A stretch of DNA of 64,000 nucleotides, taken from NCBI GenBank assembly GCA_029378245.1, contig JARKIF010000001.1, positions 1,860,001-1,924,000 on the forward strand. The letters are read 5' to 3'. Positions 54,280-64,000 of the stretch are shown here, piece after piece; the first letter of the stretch is position 1; each line of letters opens with the position of its first letter. A program made the position numbers and the translations under genes. This DNA comes from Roridomyces roridus (lineage: Eukaryota; Basidiomycota; Agaricomycetes; Agaricales; Mycenaceae). The notes under the pieces are model-generated. The model was given only the letters and a program-made list of their open reading frames with translations, had not been told where the DNA came from and did not search any database.

Positions 54280-55438
54280 ATGCCTCTTGTCGCCCTGGCC
54301 GTCTTCTTGTTTTGCTTCCTCGGCGGGAAGGCTCACGCAGACCCCGTGAACTTGACCATCGACGACACGAACAGCACACATTGGAATTTCCAAGGCAATT
54401 GGCATGCAGTAACGCCCGCCGCACCCTGCACTAACTGTTTTACCCGCCCGGATCCCAATTCGGTGTTCAATTCGACTTGGCACGACGGGTCAATCCTATC
54501 CAATCCTATCCTCCTGACTGGGACCTTTTCTTTCCAAGGTCCGTATGGCCGTGCTGAACACTCGTCTAAGTCTTGAGCTCATCGTTGCTTGAGGTTCTGC
54601 GGTCTATATCTACGGTATCGATGTCACAGATCCCGGCAACGTCTCTTTCGCCATGAGCAATCCTACGATGGAGGGCTTCCACTATTATGCGGGGTCCGGA
54701 TACACGTACAACTCCTTGTTTTTCTCGGCTACAGATCTCGACGCCAGCGTCTCCCACACGGTCACGTTCACAATAACCATCAGCTCCGCCGGTGGAGGAT
54801 CCGCATTATTCGACTATGCTCATGTTACTGTTGAGCAGAGTGATTCAACCAGTGGGAGTAGCAGCAGCACGAGTGCCAGCAGCACACTTGCTGTTAGTTC
54901 CAGCAGCTCCACCAGTAGCATTTCGTATGTTGTTTCTTTTCTGTTGGCCACATGCTGTACTCTCAGTGCCTCCTCGAGTGTACAACCCTCGACAGCGCAT
55001 AAATCCCACACTGGCGCACTAATCGGCGGCGTGGTGGGTGGTGTTGGCGGTCTGGCACTCGTCAGCGTGTTACTCCTCCTGATCTTCCGCTGGCGACGTT
55101 CATTGGTGTCGAGGGATGGCACCCACGAACCGCAAGATGGGTCCGAGGCGATGAAACCATTCCTATCGCCCGTCAACGTGCCCTTGCTTTCGCGACCCGA
55201 TAGCGGGAGTCCTCCAATGTCAGGGATGAGATGGGACATGCACCGGAATTTAGAAGTGGAGGAACGGCTGAGGAATTTGGAACGGCTGACTGCTACTGCG
55301 TCTGACCCTCCCGCCTATAATTCAGACTACACAACAGTATCGATCCCTTATGATCTTAGTGCCGGGGGGATAGACTCGCTTGCCAGTCGACGTCCACTCG
55401 GCCGTCACACCAAAGTTCAAACAACCACAGCAAGATAA
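54280..55438 (+). CDS. Cell-surface membrane protein: signal peptide, beta-rich ectodomain, one TM helix
   Basis: Belongs to a large group of uncharacterised Agaricomycete surface proteins. The ATG at 54280 opens a signal peptide (MPLVALAVFLFCFLGGKAHA). The ectodomain has typical features: NLTIDDTNSTHWNFQGNW, CTNCFTRPDP, TWHDGS, TFSFQGSAVYIYGID and later SLFFSATDLD and DYAHVTVEQ, with several N-x-S/T sites. A Ser/Thr-rich stalk precedes the single helix ALIGGVVGGVGGLALVSVLL and a basic anchor RWRR. The cytosolic tail ends with SDPPAYNSDYTTVS, containing a PPAY motif for ubiquitin-ligase binding. One sure intron near 54540-54595, a likely second near 54926-54985. Function unknown. Confidence 0.72.
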
Positions 55439-55586
55439 CCTGGTCCCGGTGATTGTTTGAGGTTGCGATGGCATCAGGGCACGGGACCGGCTGGTTTATG
55501 AGCCTACCGGGAGGACGCGCAACCCGATTTGGAAAACTATGTAATTACCGCACGCGTTGTTGACGCTTGTTATACCTCTTTCTTCA

Positions 55587-56878
55587 ATGGACGTCGATGT
55601 AGCCGTCGCTCCCGAGCAATCTGCCGAGGGCACAGAATCGGGCCATGGCCCTCATGGCCGCCGCGCACAGCGGCCAAAGGCGCCCAAACTTGTCCGCAAG
55701 GAGGGAATCGATCCGTGCGTTCTCAAAAGAAATTATCTGAATACCTTGGTCAAAATTTACCAGAAATACACACGATCATATTCCCGGCGTTCCTGTCCTA
55801 ACCACCTTTGTAAACCGTCAGGAATGCTCTGAAAAGGGTGTTCATGCGCCTAACTGGAAGGGTATACACGGACAGAAAGACGGCCCTGCGTTTTCTGTTG
55901 TTCTGTGCGTTTGAATCTCATAGCTTATCTGAATCTGCTCAGTTTGATTTGCAGCTCCGGAGGATACGAAGATGACAACGACAAAGGGGACACATTGTAG
56001 GTATCCACTTTTGATCGCATGCAGCTCTAATTCTTCTGCAGTGTATACACCGGCGAAGGTAGTATCGGCTGCTTCCCGTTTCATGGCCTCTAAAACCAAC
56101 CAGGCGGACGATCCGACAAAAACACCAAGGGCAAGAAGGTCTGGTCTCGTTAATCGACTGTGGGCGCATTCATCTCACAGTCTTGAAGACGCAAGCAGGG
56201 AGCGGTCCTCAGGTGAGGAACCAAGAGTGGACGGGAGGCAACAAGAGCCTCCAGCTGTCCCAAATTAGCGGGGGTCCCAGTCCGCGTTGTGCGCGGCGGG
56301 ACCAAATTCCGCTCGCGGTTTGCGCCGCCTGGCAAAGGGCAAGCATATCTGATGCTAATTCGTCTACGTAGCTGACCGAACGTGCAGCTATCGCTACGAC
56401 GGGCTTTACAAGGTCACTTCGGTGAGTCTTTCCCTTTCCTCGAATGATGCACGCTGACATTCCTCCAGGCAACCCGAGCCGTCGGGAAGTCGGGGTTTCA
56501 TACGTGCCAGTTTACCTTTGAGGTTGGTCTCCCTCTCGCTATATTGCTCATAACTTTTCATGTGTCTTGCAGCGACTGCCTGGGCAGCCGCCGATCCCGA
56601 CTCTGGACCTTCCACCGCGCAAGCCCAAGATCATCAAGGCACGACCGACCGCGCGACGCAACCCGGCTCCTGCCTGTGCTCGGGTCAAGAAGGAGCCTCT
56701 GAGCGATGACGAAGGCCAGCTTGGTTCTGGCGGTCCCTCCGCCAGTGGGGCTTGTTTGCTGGGGAAACGCAAGCGGGAGGACGAAGACGAAGAGGAAGAT
56801 ATCAAGCCGTCGAAATGGTCGAAGGAGGGAGATGAGGACGTCGGCAAGTTCTGGGACGATTTCCATGGAGTGGAGTGA
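55587..56878 (+). CDS. SRA-YDG domain protein (UHRF1-like methyl-DNA reader)
   Basis: The SRA (SET and RING associated) domain flips out 5-methylcytosine at hemimethylated CpG and recruits maintenance DNA methyltransferases. Here it is split over about eight short exons: AFSVVLSGGYEDDNDKGDT, VYTGEGGRS, QVRNQEWTGGNKSLQLS, GVPVRVVRGTKFRSRFAP, then YRYDGLYKVTSV, whose YDG motif is diagnostic, and FTFERLPGQPPIP. The ATG at 55587 opens MDVDVAVAPEQ; the C-terminus is basic then acidic, with RKREDEDEEEDIKPSKWSKE, probably nuclear. No RING, TTD or PHD domain is present. About 320-330 residues. It fits a maintenance methylation system, which basidiomycetes possess, but no methyltransferase gene is in this window. 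Confidence 0.82.
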
Positions 56879-57065
56879 AGCACTCACGTTCACGCGACGC
56901 ACAATGTATTTACCATACTAACATTTCTTGGATACCTTACAATGTATCATACAATTTTCTTGGACACATTCAATGTACATTCATGGAACAAAAAAGATAT
57001 ATTCATTGGCCAGTTGAATGACAACAAAATATGCTACGAGCGGTGTTGAAACCTTTGAAAATCAT

Positions 57066-58930
57066 CTACCAAATGCGAGTCTCGAGAAGCAGGTCGCTGC
57101 TGCCCTCAAGCCCGATGCACGCCTTGAGGAAGGTCTCGAGAGCGTTGCGCTGACGGTTAAGGCTGTTGACAACCTCGGTGCCCGGCTTGACGAGCGGCGC
57201 CTTGAGCATGTAAGAGAGGAGCGACAGCACCGGGTACAACGGCGCAAAGTCCTTGCTCTGGGCATCCGCCGAGGCGGAGCGGTACTTGATACGAGTGAGG
57301 AGCTCGGTCAAGATGGCGAGGTCGAGGATGAGCGGCGTCGCGAGAAGGGAATCCTATCGAGACATCAGTTGCTGGTTCAGGAAGCTCAGAAGAGAATCGC
57401 ACCTCGCACTCGTTGAAGATGTTGATCGTCGAACGCCCACCGCAGAAGATCTCGGAATAGTACTCGTCGATGGCACGCTTGCTGTCGCCGACAGCGGGGA
57501 CATACTTGATAACCACCTGATGCAATCTTACGTTGAGCGGACGGAAATGAAAGAAAGAAGAACGAAGCGCACAATGTGGTCAGGGTGCTCGCCCTTGCCG
57601 GCAGCAGTGCCCTTGGCGGTAACCTCGGGCGCCTTGTAGAGCAGTCTGTTGGCGTCGACCATGTCATCGACGACGCTGCTCTTGCTGATCTCCTTGCTCT
57701 TGAACTGGCGCTCGGCGGAAAGGTTGTGTCCATCGTTGTTCCCTAAATGGTTGTACCTGTTGTGCGGTGAGTTAAATGAAGAAGCTGAATGGATGGACGT
57801 ACGAAGCAATGGACAGAGGCTTGATACCGGCGTTGACCAGGAACTCCGCGAGGACGGATTTGAGTTTGGTCTGCCCAGACTTGAGGTCATCACCGCCGAT
57901 GAAGGACTGGTGGCGCTCGGCGAGCTCAATGACACCGGGAACAAAAGTATTCTGGGGAGCACCGTTGACGAAAGGCTCGCCCTCGAGAATAGCGGCAACG
58001 GCAAAGAGCGTAGAGGGGGAGACCTCCGAGTGCGAAGCCTTGATCGCGGCCAACAAGTTGTCAGCGGTGTCGTTCACGCCGGTGATGATGTCGCTGTAAC
58101 GCTCAGTGTTGGCGGTCCAGAACACAACGGCGCGGTCCAGCGCGTTGTCCTGCTTGAACTTGCGCATGTCGGCGCGGATGTGCTCAAGATGAGCCTGCTT
58201 GTCGTCGCCAGGAATAAGGTTGTCCGCGCGTGCCTCCTGGTTGGCCGCAATGAAGTCGGGGTAGTAGATCGACGGGAGGGGCTGGCCAAGGGCAGCCATG
58301 TGAGGAGCAACCTGGCGCTGGAGGTCATAGTCCAAGACCTGAGCGCGCTGCATGGCCTTGTCCATGGTCAGGCCGGAAATGTCCCAGCCACCGAGGACGA
58401 GATCGTTCGGGTGGACCATGGGGAGGACATCGGAGATAGGGACGTGAACATCCTGGCCGGTGGCGCCGTCAGTGCCAATGCGGACGGTGGATGCGCGGAG
58501 GAGCGAGCCAATATAGTTGGGCTGCTGAACGCCAGACTTTGTGTGCCAGATGATATTATGGCGGTTGGCAAGGATGGTCGCACAGAGGGTGCTACCGTTG
58601 TTGCCTCCCAAACCAATCATCATTAGCCTGCAGTTGAATCAGGGGCTGGATGGACAAGAAAACACGAGCAACATACCCAGTCTTGGCGACAGCCTTCTTG
58701 GTCTGGAACTCGTACGCCTGGGACGTAGGGGTAACAGTGTATTGCCCATTGACGACCGACACGTTAGCACCACGGTTGACGAACTTGGACGTGATGTGGT
58801 CGTCGGTGTAGGAGGTATTCTCCGAGTGGACGACAATGGCGTGCGGGCGGCGGACAGCGGTGGGATGGACAGGGAGAACGGATTCGAGGGACTCGGGGGT
58901 GGTAGAACCAGAGCTGGTGGTAGGGGCCAT
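57066..58930 (-). CDS. INO1: Inositol-3-phosphate synthase
   Basis: Cytosolic NAD-dependent enzyme converting glucose-6-phosphate to 1L-myo-inositol-3-phosphate, first step of inositol lipid synthesis. ATG 58928-58930 ([14 protein letters not shown]). NAD-binding [14 protein letters not shown] directly after intron 1, then [22 protein letters not shown], [59 protein letters not shown], and [20 protein letters not shown] with [18 protein letters not shown]. These match the tetrameric synthase family throughout with no frame break. Exons separated by four or five introns of about 50-60 nt. About 540 residues. The last residues [11 protein letters not shown] match family ends. Confidence 0.95.
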
Positions 58931-59515
58931 GGTGTATATAAGATAGTAGTAGTTGCGAGAGGGGGGTACGAGATTTTAATGGGATGCGAGGTCGCCTGCG
59001 GCGGTGTGCTTAGAGCCGCGGTGTGAGTTGTGGATGCTGCAGAGTTGGTTAGAGAACATAAAGTTGGTTAGAGAACCAAGGAGAGCTCTAGGACTGCAGT
59101 AGCTCTAGGACGGTGTTGCGGTGTGCAGATGCAAGTTGAGAAGAAAGGGTCGGCTAAAAATGGTCCCATTTTATATTCGCAATGTTTGCCATCAACGGGG
59201 ATGTTCGGCTATGGCGCACCCGACACGGCGACATCCAAGTAACGTACTCAAATTTGGTGGTGTAGATGCCTTTTCGGGACAGTAGCAGGTTTATTAGGGT
59301 ATTCAAGAAGAAAGTGCATCCAGAGTATGTAAGTAAGTAAAGCGAGTGTAGATTGCCAGCGGCAGTTATCCAAGACAGAAAAATTGCTGTTGGTTTCGGG
59401 TTGAGAAAGCAGTACGAAGGATCCAGAGAGAGACACACCGTTTATCAGTATACAGTGATTGGGGAAAGCATATGAAAAGCCCAGGGGTTCATTTTGGCCG
59501 TGTCGTGAAATTTAT
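58931..59515. other. Intergenic region upstream of INO1
   Basis: About 585 bp. Contains two direct copies of GTTGGTTAGAGAAC near 59045 and 59063 and two AGCTCTAGGA copies near 59084-59110. No gene was recognised; the first part should be the INO1 promoter. Confidence 0.5.
59040..59110. repeat. Short direct repeats in the INO1 upstream region
   Basis: GTTGGTTAGAGAAC occurs twice 18 bases apart, followed by a doubled AGCTCTAGGA separated by about 15 bases. Could be regulatory or simple slippage. Confidence 0.5.
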
Positions 59516-60957
59516 TCAATCGTCTAAATCGGGGATGCTTGCCATGCTGAGAGGGCGTGCTTTTGTCGGCTGCGACTCGAGCAAGTTGACCATGTCTTCA
59601 AGATTGTCGCCGGGACCCTTGTCTGTGTCATCGGTTTGTACATCGGACGCGACAACGGTTGCACTGAGGTCCGAATCGCTAACCGCGACATCGTCGTGCT
59701 CCTGCGGCGACTCGGGATGGTAATCCTGTTCATGCTCCTCCTCGTGCTGCTCAGGTTCATGCTCCTCCTCATACTGCTCCTCCTCGTGCTGCTGCTCCTC
59801 ATGCTGCTGCTCCTCATGCTGCTCCTCATGCTCCGCCTCGGGGACGTGCTCCTCAAGTTGGTGCTCTTCTTCGTGCTCCTCGTGCTCGTGCTCCTCTTCA
59901 TGCTCGTGCTGCTCCTCATGAGCCTCCTCTCCATCGTGCACTTCCTCATCGTGCGCCTCTTCCGAAACATCGGTCGCCGAGTGACCGTTCTCGTGCGAAA
60001 CCTCAGCTGCTGCCACTACTGCCGTACCGGCAGCAGCGGTGGCCGCAGTCGTAGGCCCCGCGGCCTTCTTGACACGCGTCGAGGCAGACGGGGCCTTGGC
60101 CTTTGGCGCACCTCGAGTGGCGGCACCACCTCGAGCAGCAGGCTTGGCGCCGCGTGCTGGAGACACTGCAGCAGCAGCCATACGTGCCTTGGAGGCCGCA
60201 GTGGGCTTGCTGAGGCGATCCGCAACATCGCTGCTGAGAACGACCTTCTTTGCCGGTGGTGGTGCGGCCTGGGCATCACGCGCACGGGCAAGTGAACTGG
60301 CGGTGGGAGCAAAGAGGCCTGAGCTCGGCGTCTTTGGGCGGGTCTTGGCTGGTGTAGTGCTGCTGCTTGTCGACTTGACTGGACGCGACGGGGTCTTGGG
60401 ACGCGCTGCCTCGCGTGCCAACGCAGCTGCAGACGGTCTCGCAGCCGGCTTGCGAGTTGCAGTCGTGGACTGGCCGGTAGAGGGAGGTGGGGACTTCATG
60501 GGAGTTGGTTTGGGGGGTGATTTCGGCGTAGGAGTTTTGGCAGCAGAAGGTTTTGGGACGGGAGTGGCAGGCTTTGGCGTGGCAGGGCTTGCAGGATCGT
60601 GGGCGATCGAGGGCTCGGAAGGGAAAGGTTGAGTATGTATGACTGGTGGTACGACGGGCTCCGATGGTTGCTCAGATGCCCGCCGTGTCCATGAAGAAGA
60701 GGGGACAATCGGGGGAGGTAGCTGGGTATTTTGCCTGGGAGGCCATTCACGCCTCTCTTTGAGCTCCTCCTTGGCAGAGTCTCCTGTAATGTTGGAGGCT
60801 ACGCTGGTGCTCCGAGGTGATATGGATTCCGACTGCCGTTTCGGTTTCTGCTGCTCAAAACGGCCAATCAGGTTGGCAACGCTCTGCCTCGGTCTCTCAT
60901 CGGGCAATGGCCTGCGCGGTCAGCGTGCGTTGTGGGGTACCAGATAATGACTCACAT
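59516..60957 (-). CDS. Low-complexity protein with RPRQSVANLIGRFE motif and His/Glu-rich tail
   Basis: Function unknown. The first 20 codons contain PDERPRQSVANLIGRFEQQ, a motif I recall at the start of other uncharacterised basidiomycete proteins. Next is a long Pro/Ala/Lys/Thr/Ser-rich part (TPKPATPVPKPSAAKTPTP) with RPKTPSRPVKS-like basic motifs, then a region of about 110 residues almost entirely Glu and His (EEHEHEE, EEQQHEEQQHEEE), and the C-terminus PLSMASIPDLDD. No in-frame ATG precedes the motif; a 44-nt GTGAG...CAG intron (60912-60955) joins AT at 60957-60956 with G at 60911 to give an ATG split by the intron, the best start I can find. Length about 465 residues. Possibly cytoskeletal or chromatin associated. 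Confidence 0.6.
59720..59950 (-). repeat. Imperfect GAGGAGCA/CATGAG codon repeat encoding His/Glu tract
   Basis: Repeats of GAG, CAT and CAA codons encode the His/Glu/Gln tract. On the plus strand the same stretch reads as CTCCTC-rich and gives spurious Leu-rich frames. Confidence 0.75.
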
Positions 60958-61334
60958 TGGAGTTGCAAGTCGAATGGTCTCCCAGTTCGGACGGTGGTAG
61001 TTACAAGTCAAACTGGTGGTGCACCGACAGATCAGATGGTCGGTAAGTAAACTTGACCGGCCATTTTGTGGACTCCTCATACCATAGACCACCATCTACA
61101 CCCTCGGATAACTCGGAAAACGGTCGAATAGCAAGTATGTATCATACACTATGCGAATACTAATGAATCATATTTGAAATATGGCCGTATCAAAGGCCTC
61201 GTCGTCGCTATGTTATCGCTCTCGTACAGGTATGGTCGACGCGGCTGGAATCTCAGAGGGCCCAGGGAATTTCTTCTTCAACTCCAGGTGCCTTTGGAAC
61301 GCGTGAACGAGCGCGAATTGCTTTTCTGCGAGAC
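60958..61334. other. Intergenic region
   Basis: About 375 bp, no gene recognised. Should hold the promoter of the His/Glu-rich protein gene. Confidence 0.4.
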
Positions 61335-62118
61335 TCAAAGTGTTCCGTGCCGATTGTCGGTCGCTATGTGCATTTCTATGCCAACCACCTCTACAACGCC
61401 CACCAGCTCAACACCATCCGAATCTCTCCAAAAATGCGTTGCTCCCGCCAATTCGACCACTTTGAGCTTGTAGTCTCCTGAAAATACATCCTTGCATAAC
61501 CGATAATTCTCCACTGAAGTAAAATCGTCGCCATCCACCCAGAAAACTGTTCAGCGCCGCCTCCTATTTTTTGTGATTGAATAGGGTCAGCCAGCGTCTC
61601 ACCGCTAGCGGATACGACAGGAGATTGTGGGCCGTTTCAATCCCCTCGAGGATCGGTGGCAGGGACGCGATCAGCGCGCCGTCGATGCGCCATTCGATCC
61701 CGTCCAGGACGCCCACCCTGTCGAACGGCCTACTCCCCGCGAGTTGACGGTATCCTTTGGCGTGCAGCGGCGTTGTCAACGAACGCAGATCTCTGGACTT
61801 GATCAGAGCAGGCCAGGCTTTTCGTCGTCTTCCTGGTGATGTGTCCCCACCAAAGGCAACTTCTCCTCGTCGAAAACCTGCTTTTCTCTACCCTCACCCG
61901 CTCGCGTTCATCCGTCGTCGGCACCGGTTCCCAAAACGCGCAATCCACCAATAAATCCCCGTCTGCACATCCCATGTGAACCTGATACCGTCAATGTCGA
62001 TCGTCAAATCCTCTGATTCCTCATCTTTCTGGATGGATTGTCGCAGGAGAGTTGGCATCCGGCCACGCGATTTACGAGGAACGGTATCGCAGAGATCCAC
62101 TCTTTCCAACACATTCAA
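61335..62118 (-). CDS. Hypothetical protein, possibly degenerate
   Basis: I do not recognise a family. Several minus-strand segments look coding: a first piece with TIDIDGIRFTWDVQTGIYWW (about 61940-62020), a second in the same frame with TTPLHAKGYRQLAGSRPFDR and ILEGIETAHNLLSYPLAVRR to a TAG at 61564, and a third with DVFSGDYKLKVVELAGATHF to 61335. Between the first two, TGA and TAG at about 61888-61898 would have to be removed by an intron, but no typical 45-60-nt intron in phase is visible. It may be a multi-exon gene I cannot resolve or the remains of one. The start is not known; an ATG near 62058 is possible. Confidence 0.3.
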
Positions 62119-62370
62119 TCATCTCACCCAGTCGCAATCGATGTCAAGTTTGGATGATATTATTACTGTATCTTGGGACATAACACATTTGCGTCAGGTT
62201 CAAAAAAAGCAGTATCAAGCATGGGAGAGTAAAAGCAGCAGTCTCGATGTCAAAAAGCATTCGTCAATTCATACAGTCCAGCATTGTCTAATAAAAATCA
62301 GTCCGAGCAACTAAAATCCAACTGGCATACGCACTGAGCAGCAGAATAAAAGGAACAAGCGAGCAGTCTC

Positions 62371-63834
62371 CTAGAAACTAAACGGGGCTGGCGGGTGGTA
62401 CATGCATTCCTGCGGATTGTCGGGATCCGGGACGTACTGTGATGCAAAGGGAGATGCGTATGTCCACATCTGCGGTGGCTCGTGCCCACCCAAATCGTAC
62501 GTCGCAAGGTCGGGAATAGGTAACAATACGGGCGCAGCATGATCGGGGAGGGAGGACCGTGGTACGGCCCTGACGCTGGAGCGAGCAGCGCCCTGCGTGT
62601 AATCGAAAGACGGAGGAGGGGCAGACATCTGATATTGGGGGAGCTGCGTGGTCAAGGACCATGGTACAGCATTGGCAGCGGAATGAACGGCGCCCTGCGT
62701 GTAACCGAAAGACGGAGGAGGGCCAGACATCTGATATTGGGGGAGCTGCGCGTAATCGAAAGACGGAGGGCCAGACATCTGATACTTCTTTTTCTCGGGG
62801 AGCTGCATGGCCTCTGGGACGTCGTCTAGGTCTCTCTTCCGCTTGAGAGTCTGCTTCCTAGTCGGGGCCGGCTCTTCGTTCTCGATTTCATCCTGCTGCT
62901 GAATCTTTCTCGTTGGCGCTCTCTTTGGCTCAGGTTCATCATCCTCCGACTCGGCCTGTGCCCTTTCCTTTCCTGTCCTCTTCTTTACCCTCTGACCCTC
63001 TTTAGCCGCCTCGTTCTTCGAGCCTACATCAAACGAGAAATGGGAGGTGCTTTCGGAGGTTGGAGTGAGGACAAGAGAACGAAGGCCGGAGGAACGGGTG
63101 AGTGGCAAAGTATCCAGTGGACGTTGGCGTGCATTAGTTGTTTCCAACTGGGTCATCAACTTTTGAATCTCGGCTGCCTGTTCGCGAATCTGGCTCAAAA
63201 GGTGTACTTTTCTGTGAGGGAATGAGTTTATAACCGAGTCAAACGTGCTATGCAACACACGGAGGGGTCTGTGCACTCTGCTGTTTCTTGCGACCCGGGA
63301 TGACACAATCGTGGCCTCCATTGAAACATCGCTTGCAGGGATCGGTCTCGGTCTTGAACTCGCACCTAATCTTGGACTTCTTGCATCGCTGACAAGGAAT
63401 GTGACTGTACACGCGTCAAGAGCTATTCGCGGGGAAACAGATGGCAAAAACGGACGGTTTGGCACTAGCTCCTCCCTCCTCCATTTCCGTCTCACTTTCC
63501 TCGCCCTCGGACTCCACAGAGTCCGGGTGCTGGGCCATAATGGCGCGGGTCATGCCCTCTGGGTCAAGACTTGTCGTTGTGGTGTGCGATGCAACGGACG
63601 GAGGGGTCTTTCGTTTCTTGCGACCTGGGACGACACAATCGTGGTCACCATCTAAACATCGCTCGCAGGAATCGGCGTCAGTCTTGAACTCGCACTTTCT
63701 GTGCTTGTCCCTGCATCGCTCACAGCTGCACACGCGTCAAGAGCTATTCGCGGGGAAGAGACAGCAAAAACGGACCGCGTGCTACGAGCTCCTCCTTCCT
63801 CCATCTCCTCATCCTTGGGCTGGTGCTGGGCCAT
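62371..63834 (-). CDS. Zn2Cys6 protein with two tandem zinc-cluster exons
   Basis: Four exons: 63776-63834 (59 nt, start uncertain), 63456-63725 (270 nt), 63261-63404 (144 nt) and 62371-63211; the total is exactly 438 codons. Exon 2 encodes a complete zinc cluster, CERCRDKHRKCEFK...CERCLDGDHDC, then PGRKKRKTPP and a MAQH...EEGGASAKP linker. Exon 3 encodes a second, CQRCKKSKIRCEFK...CKRCFNGGHDC, with PGRKK. Both have the C-x2-C-x6-C-x8-C-x2-C-x6-C spacing. Exon 4 begins with the same coiled coil as the left-edge gene (IREQAAEIQKLMTQLE) but then diverges: a Lys/Glu-rich region, three copies of a QYQMSxPPxSF module, and a stop at 62371. No fungal-specific TF domain follows. The gene may extend upstream past 63834 and beyond the window. 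Confidence 0.72.
63261..63834 (-). repeat. Duplicated zinc-cluster exon module
   Basis: Two units, each with acidic linker (MAQH...EEGGA), intron beginning GTCCGTTTTTGC, an intron end CTTGACGCGTGT-CAG, and a zinc-cluster exon. The introns at 63405-63455 and 63726-63775 are near copies of each other and of intron 2635-2685 in the left-edge gene. Confidence 0.8.
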
Positions 63835-64000
63835 AACGGCGTGGGTCAATAACGAAAGGGTCACGGAAGGGAGGATGCGGCGGCAGTCGTTGTGGTGGTT
63901 TGGAACCAAACGCGTCGTGTCGATTTTCCCACGACCGCGTTCTTCATCATTTTGACGGTCAGACTGGGTCAGACTGCAAATCAGGCTGAGAGTTGCAGTG

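Noticed and set aside
57649..58626. 325-codon plus-strand open frame
   Set aside because: Antisense to INO1, which is certain. No recognisable domain.
59636..60295. Leu-rich frame that looks like a membrane protein
   Set aside because: Antisense of GAG/CAT repeats, which read as CTC/ATG and mimic a hydrophobic helix.
60039..60632. Ala/Gly/Val-rich plus-strand frame of 197 codons
   Set aside because: Antisense of the Pro/Ala-rich part of the His/Glu-rich protein; composition is low complexity.
1..64000. CRISPR arrays, bacterial operons, tRNA or rRNA genes
   Set aside because: None recognised by eye. The window is eukaryotic nuclear DNA; a tRNA could be missed without a covariance search.

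Overview
The window is chromosomal DNA of a filamentous basidiomycete, most likely an Agaricomycete. Genes are dense and carry many introns of about 45-57 nt. The gene set is typical of that class: Atg17, a Mim1-type import factor, an XLF end-joining factor, HNH-endonuclease and SRA-YDG proteins, and cerato-platanins. I cannot name the species. Most exon joins below were inferred by eye from GT/AG sites, reading-frame continuity and remembered protein families. No alignment was run.

Layout. 1-3110: a Zn2Cys6 transcription factor running off the left edge. 3.8-10.2 kb: a single-pass membrane protein, a TauD-type dioxygenase, a cytochrome b5/acyl-CoA dehydrogenase fusion and a Mim1-type mitochondrial import protein. 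11.4-16.1 kb: XLF and an FHA/G-patch protein (divergent), then a B-type cyclin. 16.7-27.3 kb: three cerato-platanin genes, one separated from the other two by SelO, a BSD2/NDFIP protein, Atg17 and an SCPx-type thiolase. 27.4-34.3 kb: uroporphyrinogen-III synthase and the mitochondrial citrate carrier share a 52-bp divergent promoter, followed by a Ca2+-ATPase. 34.3-38.0 kb holds no gene I can support. 38.0-48.5 kb: trehalose-6-phosphate synthase, ribosomal P0, a mitochondrial helical-repeat-like protein, Nuf2, a C3HC zinc-finger protein and an intracellular LysM protein. 49.2-60.9 kb: an HNH-endonuclease protein, ORC1, an EMC6-like protein, a cell-surface type membrane protein, an SRA-YDG protein, inositol-3-phosphate synthase and a low-complexity His/Glu-rich protein. 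62.4-63.8 kb: a second Zn2Cys6 gene, a relative of the left-edge gene, carrying two zinc clusters in tandem.

Most genes are unrelated housekeeping genes. The connections that stand out are the shared promoters, the cerato-platanin family with differing intron sets, the paralogous zinc-cluster genes at both ends, and two probable peroxisomal beta-oxidation proteins (C-termini ARL and AKL).

Caution: about fifteen apparent single-base indels break otherwise well-conserved genes (cyclin B, SelO, Atg17, TPS1, Nuf2, the C3HC, LysM, HNH and helical-repeat genes). Because protein similarity resumes at once in the neighbouring frame, I read most as sequence or assembly errors, or very recent lesions.
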